A program made the translations under genes and the position numbers. A stretch of DNA of 18,001 nucleotides. Origin: JBBQYA01 sp038209155. GTDB lineage: Bacteria > Bacteroidota > Bacteroidia > Sphingobacteriales > Sphingobacteriaceae. The stretch covers positions 1 through 18,001 of the forward strand of contig JBBQYA010000063.1 in NCBI GenBank assembly GCA_038209155.1, read 5' to 3'. Positions 1 to 8,299 of the stretch are shown here, piece after piece. Below the pieces are notes generated by a model. It saw nothing but the letters and a program-made list of their open reading frames with translations. It searched no databases and was not told the origin of the DNA. Every line of letters starts with the position of its first letter. Position 1 is the first letter of the stretch.

Positions 1-420
1 GTTATAAAGGAAAACAAAATTAAAAATATTGAAGTAATTAATAAAGCCTTATCAGTAAATGAAAAATCGGTTTATCTTGAATTATGGGGAAGTAACCTAG
101 CTACAAATGATAATATCATGAATTCACAATATAATGTTGAAGTTCCATCGCTTAATCTTTTTGATTTGTTGAACAAGGTTGAAAAACAAGATAAATTAAT
201 TCTAAAAGTTGACATCGAGGGTAGTGAATTAGATTTTTTCCCTTCATGTATAAAGGATCTTCCTTCCAATTGTGCAGTTTTTTTGGAAACTCATGATGGT
301 TGGAATTCATTAAAAAGTATAAAGGAAACATTTATAGAACTAGGGTTCTCATTCGAGGTTCTCAGAGATAGAGGACTTTACATCGATTCCTTTGCACAAA
401 GGATTATGAGTAATAAATAG
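1..420 (+). CDS. FkbM-family SAM-dependent methyltransferase, 5' end cut by window edge
   Basis: The reading frame is open from base 1 to the TAG at 418-420 with no stop, so this is the C-terminal 139 codons of a gene that begins before the window; the ATG at 118 is internal. The segment LKVDIEGSE, with GAC at 211-213, is the acidic motif typical of FkbM methyltransferases. It is preceded by PSLNLFDLL and followed by the hydrophobic strand AVFLETHD, in the usual family order. FkbM enzymes transfer a methyl group from S-adenosylmethionine to hydroxyl groups, commonly on sugars in polysaccharide loci. The SAM-binding motif I (DxGAxxG) must lie upstream and is not visible. The next gene starts 5 bp after the stop, so co-transcription is likely. 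The family call is firm; substrate and position methylated are unknown. Confidence 0.85.
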   Translation, partial: VIKENKIKNIEVINKALSVNEKSVYLELWGSNLATNDNIMNSQYNVEVPSLNLFDLLNKVEKQDKLILKVDIEGSELDFFPSCIKDLPSNCAVFLETHDGWNSLKSIKETFIELGFSFEVLRDRGLYIDSFAQRIMSNK

Positions 421-425
421 ATTTA

Positions 426-1454
426 ATGTTTTTAGTAAAAGTATCCACTCCTTGGACTCATATTGATTATAATACGAGAATTCCAAAATCTGGAATTATT
501 AATGATTATCATTTTGATTTTTCGGAGAAAGAAATTGAATGTGACTTCTGGATCATTTGGGGAGGAATAAAAGGATTTAGTGAACGTGCCATTTGTAATC
601 TTGAAAACGTTATCTATTTAACAGATGAGGTTCATGACCAACGTTTTTACTTAAAGTCATTTATAAATCAATTTTCTCATGTTATCACTTGTAGAGAAGA
701 TATAAATCATAAATCAGTTATTGCTTCTCATGAACTAAATACATGGATGATTAAACATGATTTTGATTCTTTACTTTCACCAAACATCATTGAAAAATCT
801 AAACAATTTTCTATAGTTAGTTCTGATCAAACTTGGCTTCCAGGGCATAAAAAGAGGTTTGCTTTTGTCAATAAAATGATTGGATATTTTGGTAATCGAG
901 TAGAAGTTTTTGGAAGAGGATTTAATGAAGTTGAGGACAAATCAGTCGCACTTCTACCTTTTAAGTATTCATTAGCAATAGAAAATAGTGTTAAAAAAGG
1001 GTATTTTACAGAAAAACTAAGCGATTGTTTTTTGACTCATACCATGCCTATTTATTACGGTTGTCCAGATATTAATCGTTATTTCGATAAAAGTTCAATG
1101 CTAATAATAGATATTAATAATTTTGAACAAAGCAGGGATTCAATAGAACAACTTTTAGAAGAAGATCCTTATAATTTAAGGTTAGATTCAATAATAGCAT
1201 CAAAAATAAAATATCTTAATCAATACCATATTTTCAATGCTTTAACAACTCTATTAGAAAAATTTATTCCCAAAACAATTAAAAAGGAACGAATAATAAT
1301 AAAATCTGAGTCTCAATTTAATAATGGATATAAAATAAATAGTCTTTTAAATAAATTGTATTATAAATTAAATATTCCTTCAAATCTTCGATTTGAGATA
1401 GTTTTCAATCAAAGTAACCATATTGCCAATATTAGTACTAAAAAAATTGAATAG
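426..1454 (+). CDS. Glycosyltransferase family 10 (alpha-1,3/4-fucosyltransferase-like)
   Basis: This 342-residue cytosolic protein carries the GT10 C-terminal signature: KYSLAIENS (E186-N187-S188), then GYFTEKLSD (residues 192-200, T195-E196-K197), then MPIYYGCPDI and a YF pair. GLPGHKKR-like and VFGRGFNE segments before it are also typical of the family. GT10 enzymes transfer fucose from GDP-fucose to GlcNAc or Glc in Lewis-type structures; in bacteria the acceptor differs widely, so fucose is an inference. Residues from about 280 onward are rich in Lys, Asn and Ile, like the basic membrane-associating tails of other bacterial GT10 proteins. The ATG start lies 5 bp after the preceding stop, with no Shine-Dalgarno sequence. 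The 3' end overlaps the next methyltransferase frame and contains an A7 run at 1440-1446. No GDP-fucose synthesis genes (gmd, fcl) lie in the window. Confidence 0.85.
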   Translation: MFLVKVSTPWTHIDYNTRIPKSGIINDYHFDFSEKEIECDFWIIWGGIKGFSERAICNLENVIYLTDEVHDQRFYLKSFINQFSHVITCREDINHKSVIASHELNTWMIKHDFDSLLSPNIIEKSKQFSIVSSDQTWLPGHKKRFAFVNKMIGYFGNRVEVFGRGFNEVEDKSVALLPFKYSLAIENSVKKGYFTEKLSDCFLTHTMPIYYGCPDINRYFDKSSMLIIDINNFEQSRDSIEQLLEEDPYNLRLDSIIASKIKYLNQYHIFNALTTLLEKFIPKTIKKERIIIKSESQFNNGYKINSLLNKLYYKLNIPSNLRFEIVFNQSNHIANISTKKIE

Positions 1455-2352
1455 AAAAACAATTAAAGAATTCAATTATTTATCTCAAAAACTTGGAATT
1501 TTTTCAGCTTTGTTTTTTGTTTTTTTTAAAATTAAACTTTGGATAAAATCTTTTTTAAAATCTCTTGGTTTTTATAGCTCTTCAAAAATTCTTGAAAAGA
1601 TTTATAATTCATTAGCATGGATTGATTTAAAACCAATAGAAATCCAGAATTTAACTTTATTGTCTATTTCAAGTAATTTTAGCAAATACTCAAATTTCTA
1701 TTTAAGAGAAAAAAGCAGTGATTTAAAAGTTTTTAATCAAATATTTGTTACAGAGGAATATAAGCCATTTATAAGTTTTATTAATAATAATTTAAAAGAT
1801 AAGGTTGGTTTAATAATAGATTGTGGCGCAAATATTGGTTTTAGTGCGATCTATTTTAACTTCTTTTTTCCTAAAGCTCGATTAATTTTAGTAGAGCCAT
1901 TTTTCGAAAATTTTGAGTTGGCAAAGTTAAATTGCAATGCTGCTAGAATAGAAAATTATGAAATTATTCAAGCAGGTATTTCTGATACGAGTGAATCTTT
2001 CGAGTTCAATTCCAATTTTCGTGATTCGCTTCAATGGTCAATATCTTTGACGAAGTCCCACGCTGGTAACATTAAAGGCTTATCCATTTTAAATTTGCTT
2101 CTTGAACAAAATGCTGAGGTGGATATTTTAAAAATTGATATTGAAGGTGGAGAAGTAATCATTTTTCAAAATAATGAATATTCTTCTGCTTGGCTTAAGT
2201 TAGTAAAATGTCTTGTTATAGAAATTCATGATGAGTTTGGAATAAGAGATTCAATAAATAAAGCATTACTTTCAAATAATTTTTTATTTTTTAATTCTAA
2301 TGAACTAACCATTGCAATTCGGAAAGATTGTATAATATCAAAAGATGCTTGA
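1423..2352 (+). CDS. FkbM-family methyltransferase with hydrophobic N-terminus, non-ATG start
   Basis: This protein of about 300 residues has SAM-binding motif I, IIDCGANIGFS (D133), then VEPFFENFELAKLN, then the FkbM acidic motif LKIDIEGGE (D239-E244), in the expected order. It probably O-methylates a sugar of the polymer. The frame contains no methionine codon at all, so initiation must use a non-ATG codon. TTG at 1423 is the first candidate (32-nt overlap with the GT10 gene). TTG at 1447 (8-nt overlap) is at least as likely, because it sits beside the upstream stop and would suit coupled translation. Residues about 26-50 are strongly hydrophobic and aromatic with scattered Lys, perhaps a membrane-associating helix. 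This is among the most AT-rich parts of the window (9 G/C in 60 bases at 1501-1560). The stop overlaps the next start by 8 nt. Confidence 0.8.
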   Translation: MPILVLKKLNRKTIKEFNYLSQKLGIFSALFFVFFKIKLWIKSFLKSLGFYSSSKILEKIYNSLAWIDLKPIEIQNLTLLSISSNFSKYSNFYLREKSSDLKVFNQIFVTEEYKPFISFINNNLKDKVGLIIDCGANIGFSAIYFNFFFPKARLILVEPFFENFELAKLNCNAARIENYEIIQAGISDTSESFEFNSNFRDSLQWSISLTKSHAGNIKGLSILNLLLEQNAEVDILKIDIEGGEVIIFQNNEYSSAWLKLVKCLVIEIHDEFGIRDSINKALLSNNFLFFNSNELTIAIRKDCIISKDA

Positions 2353-3373
2353 TACTAATTTATTTATTACAGTATTAATGCCAGTTTATAATTCCGAAGA
2401 TTTTGTTAATGATGCCATAAAAAGTGTTTTAAATCAATCATTCACTAATTTTGAACTATTAATTTATGATGATTGTTCTACTGATAATTCATTAACAATA
2501 ATTCATTCTTTTATTGATCCAAGAATCAAAGTATTTACGAAAGAAAAAAATAATGGATATACAGATAGTTTAATTCAGGGAGTAAAAAGAGCAAGAGGAA
2601 AATATATTGCAAGAATGGATAGTGATGATTTTTGTTATCCTGAAAGGTTTGAAACTCAATTAAGAATATTAGAATCAAATCCTAACATAGGAATAATTGG
2701 ATCTGCAATAGATGTTCTGAAAAATGAATCAGTAATTGATAAATGGATTTATCCAGCTAATGATGATGATATAAAAATGCATCTTTTAATAAACTCTCCT
2801 TTTGCTCATCCATCAGTGATGATCAGAAGAAGTATTTTAATAGAAAATAATCTAAACTATGATCTATCCTATGAACCTTGTGAAGATTATAAATTATGGA
2901 CTGAAATTCTAAAGCATTCCGAAGGAAGAAATGTAAGCAAACCGCTTATGCAATATAGATTGCATCCTAAACAAACAATTAATCTGAAAAAAGATGCTTT
3001 AATTCAAAAATCTAATAAGGTCAGAGGAGAAATTCTATTTTCTATTTTTAATAAAAATTTTAGCAATCCTGAAATTGAAACACACTATTCTTTCTTTAAT
3101 GATTGGAATAGCATAAACGATTTAGACAAATTGTATCAGAAACAGAATTGGAGAAAAAAATTGAAAACCCTATTTAAAAATTCTCAATTTCAAGAGCTTG
3201 GAATCGATTTGGTTGAGAAATATTGGTTTTTGAGTTTAAAAAGACTGACAAAATTTAATCCAAAAATTATTCACTATTTCATTTCAAGTTCAAAATCTTT
3301 TCATTTTGATAGCTTTGATAAGCTAAAATTCATTTTTAAATGCTTGACTTTTTACAAAGTAAAATTAAAATAA
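2345..3373 (+). CDS. Glycosyltransferase family 2 (GT-A fold)
   Basis: The 342-residue protein opens with the GT2 strand ITVLMPVYNSEDF (residues 8-20), followed by the nucleotide-binding YDDCSTDNS (D42-D43) and the metal-binding DxD site as ARMDSDD (D92-S93-D94-D95). FAHPSVMIRRS and the CEDYKLW segment further on match the acceptor-side ED motif typical of GT2 enzymes that add one sugar to a lipid-linked oligosaccharide. There is no membrane segment, so it should work at the cytosolic face. The C-terminal 120 residues are basic and family-variable. The start codon ATG lies inside the end of the preceding gene (ATGCTTGA), suggesting translational coupling. The sugar donor cannot be read from sequence. 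Confidence 0.9.
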   Translation: MLDTNLFITVLMPVYNSEDFVNDAIKSVLNQSFTNFELLIYDDCSTDNSLTIIHSFIDPRIKVFTKEKNNGYTDSLIQGVKRARGKYIARMDSDDFCYPERFETQLRILESNPNIGIIGSAIDVLKNESVIDKWIYPANDDDIKMHLLINSPFAHPSVMIRRSILIENNLNYDLSYEPCEDYKLWTEILKHSEGRNVSKPLMQYRLHPKQTINLKKDALIQKSNKVRGEILFSIFNKNFSNPEIETHYSFFNDWNSINDLDKLYQKQNWRKKLKTLFKNSQFQELGIDLVEKYWFLSLKRLTKFNPKIIHYFISSSKSFHFDSFDKLKFIFKCLTFYKVKLK

Positions 3374-3377
3374 TAAT

Positions 3378-4586
3378 TTGTTAAGAATTGCATTTATAAC
3401 CTATGAGTTCCCTCCAGAAACTGGAAAAGGAGGGATAGGAACATATACTTATGAATTAATCAATCTTCTTGCATCAAAAGAAGTAGATTTAACTGTATTT
3501 TCTGCGAGTTTAAAAAGATCAGATTCTTTAAAAACAATTAACTGTACAATTAATTACGTAAAATGTAAGGAATCTAAAGATTTTACAGAAACAGTTTTTG
3601 ATGTTTTTTATAAATATCATTTTTTAAATCCATTTGACATCATTGAATGCCCTGAAATTAATCACAACGCAATTGACATAAAACAAAAATTACCTAATCT
3701 TTCGCTTATAGTCAGATTGCATGCAGGAAACCATTTAGTTGAATCGTTAAAAAAAAAATATATACCCTTTACAGCAAAAATCAGATTTGTTTTAGGATCT
3801 CTAAGACGATTCAAGTGGAATTTGGGATATTGGAAACAGTATAATTATCTACTAGATCAAGAATACAAATTTACTCTTATGGCCGATGGTATATCTGTAC
3901 CCTCTCAAACAATGAAACGATGGGCAAAAGATAATTGGAAAATATCTGATGAATTAATAGAAGTTATTCCTAATCCATTTACTCCATCTGTAGATTTATT
4001 AAATTTACCTATCAAAGAAGAAATAAAATCAGTAACTGTAATGTTTTTAGGAAGACTTAATGTGCTTAAAGGTCTTGTAAATCTAACATTAGCTATGGTG
4101 AAAATTCTAGGTAATTATCCTGATTGTAAACTAATTATTGTGGGACAAGATGGACCAAGTGTGGACATAAACTTAACAATGAAGGAATGGATAAAAAGCA
4201 AATTGCAAAAAAATGATAACCAACTTTTTTTTAAACCCGATTTTGATCATGAAGATTTAGCAAGTTATTTATCAGAAGCTGACATAATTCTAATACCAAG
4301 TTTATTTGAAAGTTTTTCTTATGTCTGCGCTGAGGCTATGGCAGCAGGTAAGGCAGTAATAGGAAGTTTAAATAGTGGAATGGTTGATATAATTGAAAAT
4401 AACAAATCAGGAATACTTATTGATCCAAACAACGTTAATGAAATATTTAATGCAGTAAAAAAATTAATTGAAGATAAAAACTTAAGGAAAGAAATTTCAA
4501 CAAACGCTAGAAGAGAGATTTTAACTAAGTTTAATAGTAAAAGCTTGCGCGAGCAGTATATAAATTATTACAAAAGCAAGATTTGA
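3378..4586 (+). CDS. Glycosyltransferase family 4 (GT-B fold), TTG start
   Basis: The 402-residue protein has the GT4 N-terminal strand and glycine loop (RIAFITYEF, then GKGGIGTY), the donor phosphate-binding Arg and Lys in FLGRLNVLKG (R226, K231), and the EX7E pair ESFSYVCAE (E311, E319). These are the hallmarks of retaining nucleotide-sugar-dependent glycosyltransferases of polysaccharide loci. TTG at 3378 is effectively forced: an in-frame TAA lies at 3366-3368, no ATG or GTG lies between, and the first beta strand begins at residue 3. It starts 4 bp after the preceding stop with no Shine-Dalgarno sequence. It closes the first tightly packed block; an 87-bp gap follows. Donor and acceptor are unknown. 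Confidence 0.9.
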   Translation: MLRIAFITYEFPPETGKGGIGTYTYELINLLASKEVDLTVFSASLKRSDSLKTINCTINYVKCKESKDFTETVFDVFYKYHFLNPFDIIECPEINHNAIDIKQKLPNLSLIVRLHAGNHLVESLKKKYIPFTAKIRFVLGSLRRFKWNLGYWKQYNYLLDQEYKFTLMADGISVPSQTMKRWAKDNWKISDELIEVIPNPFTPSVDLLNLPIKEEIKSVTVMFLGRLNVLKGLVNLTLAMVKILGNYPDCKLIIVGQDGPSVDINLTMKEWIKSKLQKNDNQLFFKPDFDHEDLASYLSEADIILIPSLFESFSYVCAEAMAAGKAVIGSLNSGMVDIIENNKSGILIDPNNVNEIFNAVKKLIEDKNLRKEISTNARREILTKFNSKSLREQYINYYKSKI

Positions 4587-4673
4587 CAATTATGATTTTA
4601 AATTTTTCGATTTAATCTATTGTAATTTTTATCGTAATTTAAACTTAAATATTTTTTAAAAAAAACTTAACTT

Positions 4674-5831
4674 TTGAATTCTAAGATTAATCATCAAAAA
4701 AAAATTTTCTTTCTTCCAAATATTCTTGGTGGAGTAAGTAGTGTTCTTAAAAATTTAACCAATGAAAACGATTTAGTTATTTTAACTCAAAATGAAAAAA
4801 CTAATTTGTTTGATACCCATAGTGAAGGTTTTTTTAAATGTGAGACTAAGATTTTTAATTATCAAACTTCGGAAAATCTCCATCATATCTGTAATCAACT
4901 CAGTAAATTCATCAAAAATAAATCAGATATAATTATTGTTAATGATTGGCTGGAATTGGAGATGTGTGCTCGTTTAGGAATAAATAATCCTATAGTTCAA
5001 ATCATACATGGAAACTATGAATATTATTATTCATTAGCTAAAAACTATCAACAATCTATTAATAGATGGGTAGCAGTAAGCGAATTTATTGCAAATACTA
5101 TTAAAGATTTAATTCCTGAAAGATCTGGTGATTCTATTTACATGCCAATTGGTGTTCAAGGATTTGAACCTGCTGAAAAACAAGTAAATGAAAAAATTAC
5201 AATAATTTTTGTAGGAAGACTAACGGAGGATAAAGGATTTTTTGACCTTTTTAAAATCGATGACATCCTCAAGAAAAATGGAGTCAATGCCGAATGGACG
5301 ATTGCTGGAGATAATTCAGAAGTTGAACAAGATTGTTTAAGAGAAAATTTTTCTTATTTAGGTAAAATCACTCATACTGAACTCAATTCCTTCAATAAGA
5401 AAAATAATTTTTTTATCCTGCCATCAAGAGCTGAGGGCTTTCCGGTTTCATTAATAGAAGCAATGAAATCTGGTCTTATTCCTTTAGTTAGCAATCTTAA
5501 AAGCGGAATTCCTGAAATTATACAAGACGGAGAAAATGGATTTGTTTTTGAAATTGGTGAATGTGAAAAGTATGCCGAAGCACTTATAAATTTTAATAAC
5601 AAGACGTTCTCTTTTAATACAATAAGAAATAATGTATTAAGTTCAGTGAAAAATAAATTTACGTTGGAAGAACAAAGGAAAGTTTTTTTTAATCAAATAA
5701 ACTCATTGAGTGGTTTTATATATAGTAGAAAAAAGTATAAAATTTTAGGAAGTAGAATGGATAAAAATTTCATACCCAATAAAATTGTTTACACGATTAG
5801 AAATATTAGAGATTTATTGAATGGAGTATAA
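4674..5831 (+). CDS. Glycosyltransferase family 4, TTG start
   Basis: The 385-residue protein has a short N-terminal strand with glycine loop (FFLPNILGGVSSVLKNL), the donor-site Arg and Lys in FVGRLTEDKG (R182, K187), and the EX7E motif EGFPVSLIE (E254, E262) followed by the SGIPEII segment typical of GT4. It should be a cytosolic retaining glycosyltransferase adding one residue of the repeat unit. TTG at 4674 is the first possible start after an in-frame TAA at 4668-4670; the next Met codon lies deep inside the domain. The 87-bp gap upstream (4587-4673) is almost purely A/T and holds no ORF, clear promoter or convincing terminator. A basic C-terminal tail follows the catalytic domain, and the stop lies inside a small hairpin. 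Confidence 0.88.
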   Translation: MNSKINHQKKIFFLPNILGGVSSVLKNLTNENDLVILTQNEKTNLFDTHSEGFFKCETKIFNYQTSENLHHICNQLSKFIKNKSDIIIVNDWLELEMCARLGINNPIVQIIHGNYEYYYSLAKNYQQSINRWVAVSEFIANTIKDLIPERSGDSIYMPIGVQGFEPAEKQVNEKITIIFVGRLTEDKGFFDLFKIDDILKKNGVNAEWTIAGDNSEVEQDCLRENFSYLGKITHTELNSFNKKNNFFILPSRAEGFPVSLIEAMKSGLIPLVSNLKSGIPEIIQDGENGFVFEIGECEKYAEALINFNNKTFSFNTIRNNVLSSVKNKFTLEEQRKVFFNQINSLSGFIYSRKKYKILGSRMDKNFIPNKIVYTIRNIRDLLNGV

Positions 5832-5850
5832 AAGTTTAAATCCATTCCAA
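5817..5850 (+). terminator. Possible hairpin at gene end
   Basis: GAATGGA at 5819-5825 is the exact reverse complement of TCCATTC at 5841-5847. Two further T-A pairs form beyond a single bulged C, with a 15-nt loop. It spans the stop codon of the preceding glycosyltransferase gene. No U-tract follows, so it is a weak candidate for a terminator or an mRNA-stabilising stem. In such AT-rich DNA chance stems are common, though this one contains G-C pairs. Confidence 0.22.
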
Positions 5851-5907
5851 AAGATATAATATAAAATATTAGACTTTATTTAATTATATATAATAGTAAC
5901 TTATATT

Positions 5908-7089
5908 TTGTTTCGATTAGCTATAGTAACTACCCATCCAATTCAATACAATGCACCTCTTTTTAGTATGCTTGCAAAGAGAGGAAAAATAGATATTCAT
6001 GTTTTTTACACGTGGGGGCAAGTTCAAAAAAAGAAGCATGACCCTGGTTTTGGTAAATCAATTGAATGGGATATACCATTATTAGACGGTTACAATTATA
6101 CATTTGTAAATAATGTGGCTAAAAATCCAGGCTCTCATCATTTCAAAGGAATAGATAATCCTAATTTGATTAATTTGATTCAAGAATGGAAGGCAGATGC
6201 AATTTTAGTTTATGGCTGGAGATTCAAAAGTCATTTAAAAGTTTTACGTTATTTTAAAGGAAAAATTTTAGTAATGTTTCGTGGAGATTCTACTTTGTTA
6301 GATCTTAAATTAAAATTCAGAGAGTTTATCAAATCTTTTTTTTTAAAAAGAATTTATCAATTTGTTGACATAGCTCTATATACTGGAACAAATAATAAAG
6401 AGTATTTTTTGAAATATGGACTAAACGATGATCAATTAGTTTTTGCACCACATGCTATAGACAATAATAGGTTTTCTAAAAATGAATCTAATTTAAATTT
6501 TGCTAAAGAAAAAAGAAATGAATTAGGAATTTCTGAAAATGATGTAGTTTTTTTATTTGCAGCCAAATTTGAGCATAAAAAAAACCCTAAATTATTATTA
6601 GAATCATTTGAAAAATTGAGATTAAAAAATTCTCATTTAATAATGGTCGGAAATGGAATTTTAGAAAAAAACTTAACAGCTATTTATAAACATAATCCTA
6701 ATATTCATTTTATGGATTTTCAAAATCAATCTATAATGCCATCTATTTATCAAATGGCAGATGTATTTGTTTTACCTTCTCAAGGACCCCGAGAAACATG
6801 GGGTTTAGCAATAAATGAGGCAATGGCTTCATCTAAGGCAATACTTGCCAGTAATAAATGCGGAGCCACAATTGATTTAATTGAAGATGGATTCAACGGA
6901 TATAAATTTACATATAACCATAAATTGGAATTTGAAAAAAAATTAATTCTTTTAAATTCTAATCCTTTTAAGTTAATCGAAATGGGGAACAGCTCCTTTT
7001 TAAAAATAAAAGAATGGAGTTTTAAAAATATTTGTGAATCAATTGAAAACGTTATTTATGTTAAAGTTCTACGCTACCACAAAAATTAA
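5908..7089 (+). CDS. Glycosyltransferase family 4, TTG start
   Basis: The 393-residue protein begins RLAIVTTHPIQYNAPLF, an N-terminal signature I recognise from a GT4 subgroup found in exopolysaccharide loci. It continues with VYGWRFKSHL, a second-domain strand FAAKFEHKKNP in which the usual donor-site Arg appears as Lys, and the EX7E pair ETWGLAINE (E296, E304). TTG at 5908 is forced: the frame has a TAA at 5881-5883, no ATG, GTG or other TTG between, and the first beta strand starts at residue 3. The 76-bp gap upstream is nearly all A/T. It should add one sugar to the lipid-linked repeat unit at the cytosolic membrane face; the sugar is unknown. The next gene begins 12 bp downstream. Confidence 0.88.
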   Translation: MFRLAIVTTHPIQYNAPLFSMLAKRGKIDIHVFYTWGQVQKKKHDPGFGKSIEWDIPLLDGYNYTFVNNVAKNPGSHHFKGIDNPNLINLIQEWKADAILVYGWRFKSHLKVLRYFKGKILVMFRGDSTLLDLKLKFREFIKSFFLKRIYQFVDIALYTGTNNKEYFLKYGLNDDQLVFAPHAIDNNRFSKNESNLNFAKEKRNELGISENDVVFLFAAKFEHKKNPKLLLESFEKLRLKNSHLIMVGNGILEKNLTAIYKHNPNIHFMDFQNQSIMPSIYQMADVFVLPSQGPRETWGLAINEAMASSKAILASNKCGATIDLIEDGFNGYKFTYNHKLEFEKKLILLNSNPFKLIEMGNSSFLKIKEWSFKNICESIENVIYVKVLRYHKN

Positions 7090-7101
7090 ACATATATTAT
7101 T

Positions 7102-8073
7102 GTGGATAAGATAATAGTTATTCTTCCTGTTTATAATGGTATGCAGTATTTAAAACAGAATATTGAGAGTGTTTTAAGCCAAACATATTCAAATTTCAAA
7201 TTCTTCATTTTGGACGATTGTTCTACTGATGGAAGTTGGGAGTATTTATGTTCTGTAAATGATTCAAGAATAACCTTAATTCAGAATGATGTTAATAGAG
7301 GTCTATTTTTTAATTTAAATTATTTAATCAGCAATTCAAATGAAGAATTAATTAAGCTTTGGGCACAAGATGATATAATGTACGAAACTTGCTTGGATGA
7401 AACTGTTAAATTTCACAATAAATTCCAAGAAATAGGGTTTAGCTACTCAGACCGGCATATTATTGATGAAAAAGGGGAAGTTTGTAATACCCATCAAAAT
7501 GTTGATCTGACACCTGAAGTTGTTCCTACTAAACTACATACTCAAATAGCATTTTTCGTGGGCTCTATCGCAGGTAATATTGCAAATGTCACTATCGTAA
7601 GAAATGCAATTGTAAAAGTTGGTTTGTTTAATGAAACTATGAAAATATCTGCAGATTTTGAGATGTGGGTTAGAATAGCTCAATATTTTCCAGTTGGGCA
7701 TATCAAAAAACCTTTGATACAGTTAAGAAATCATAAAGATCAACTTAGTAGGCAGGAAGAATATTTTATCTTTCATATTAAAGAGGATATAGAAATATAT
7801 AACTATCTAATTTCTTATATAGACGAAAAAGAGAGACTCATTGGAAGATATTATTTAAGAAACTATAAACTATTATTTTATTATACATTGATGGTGAAAG
7901 CATTGTTTAAAGGAAAATTTAGCACTTTTTATATATTCTTCGGTATTTTAAATAAGTTTGATAATATCTTTTTACTTAGTATGCTTTTTCTGAAAAATAG
8001 AATAATATTAAAAAAAAGGAATAGAGATTTCTATGTAAATAATACTAAATTTTATAAGGATTATGAAAAATAA
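7102..8073 (+). CDS. Glycosyltransferase family 2, GTG start
   Basis: The 323-residue protein opens with IIVILPVYNGMQYL, then ILDDCSTDGSW (D38-D39), then WAQDDIMY (D90-D91) at the place of the metal-binding DxD. This QDD form is seen in a subset of GT2 enzymes. A later SADFEMWVRIA carries the ED-like acceptor motif. GTG at 7102 is the only sensible start because the first beta strand begins at residue 4. The last 100 residues are rich in aromatics and Lys, with a weakly hydrophobic stretch around residues 253-295, possibly a membrane-associating region. It follows the previous gene by 12 bp, and a 226-bp gap follows it. Confidence 0.88.
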   Translation: MDKIIVILPVYNGMQYLKQNIESVLSQTYSNFKFFILDDCSTDGSWEYLCSVNDSRITLIQNDVNRGLFFNLNYLISNSNEELIKLWAQDDIMYETCLDETVKFHNKFQEIGFSYSDRHIIDEKGEVCNTHQNVDLTPEVVPTKLHTQIAFFVGSIAGNIANVTIVRNAIVKVGLFNETMKISADFEMWVRIAQYFPVGHIKKPLIQLRNHKDQLSRQEEYFIFHIKEDIEIYNYLISYIDEKERLIGRYYLRNYKLLFYYTLMVKALFKGKFSTFYIFFGILNKFDNIFLLSMLFLKNRIILKKRNRDFYVNNTKFYKDYEK

Positions 8074-8242
8074 AACATTTTTTTGTTTCAATTTATTCAG
8101 ATTAAAAAATTTAGAAATTTTCAAATTAAACAATAAAATTTTCGTAGAAAATAAAGAAAAATCAAGCATATTGATAGTTGTTGTAAAAAAATATACTTTA
8201 TTGCTTGAAGAAAGTTTCAAAACTTTGAATTTCTATATCTAA
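8063..8242 (+). CDS. Doubtful 59-residue small ORF
   Basis: An ATG at 8063 opens 59 codons ending in TAA at 8240-8242, overlapping the end of the preceding glycosyltransferase by 11 nt. AAGGA at 8056-8060, two bases before the ATG, resembles a ribosome binding site but is very close. The product is basic, rich in Phe, Leu, Ile and Lys, with a hydrophobic run ILIVVV near residue 38, and matches no family I know. It fills most of the 226-bp gap 8074-8299, the longest in the window. It could be a small protein, a decayed gene fragment, or a chance ORF in AT-rich DNA. The rest of the gap (8243-8299) shows nothing I can name. Confidence 0.25.
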   Translation: MKNKTFFCFNLFRLKNLEIFKLNNKIFVENKEKSSILIVVVKKYTLLLEESFKTLNFYI

Positions 8243-8299
8243 AAATTATTATAAAATAGTTTAAAAACCATTTGACTAATTGGCTAAATAAAAGTTTTC

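Noticed and set aside
72..269. 65-codon minus-strand ORF
   Set aside because: It lies antisense to the FkbM coding frame, which is open across the whole region and carries the family motif; the minus-strand product is unlike any family.
5372..5602. 76-codon minus-strand ORF
   Set aside because: Antisense shadow of the GT4 gene over its EX7E region; the plus-strand frame has full family motifs.
8008..8220. 70-codon minus-strand ORF in the gap before the polymerase gene
   Set aside because: Low-complexity Phe/Leu/Ile/Lys composition, overlaps the end of a solid GT2 gene, and would be the only minus-strand gene in the locus.
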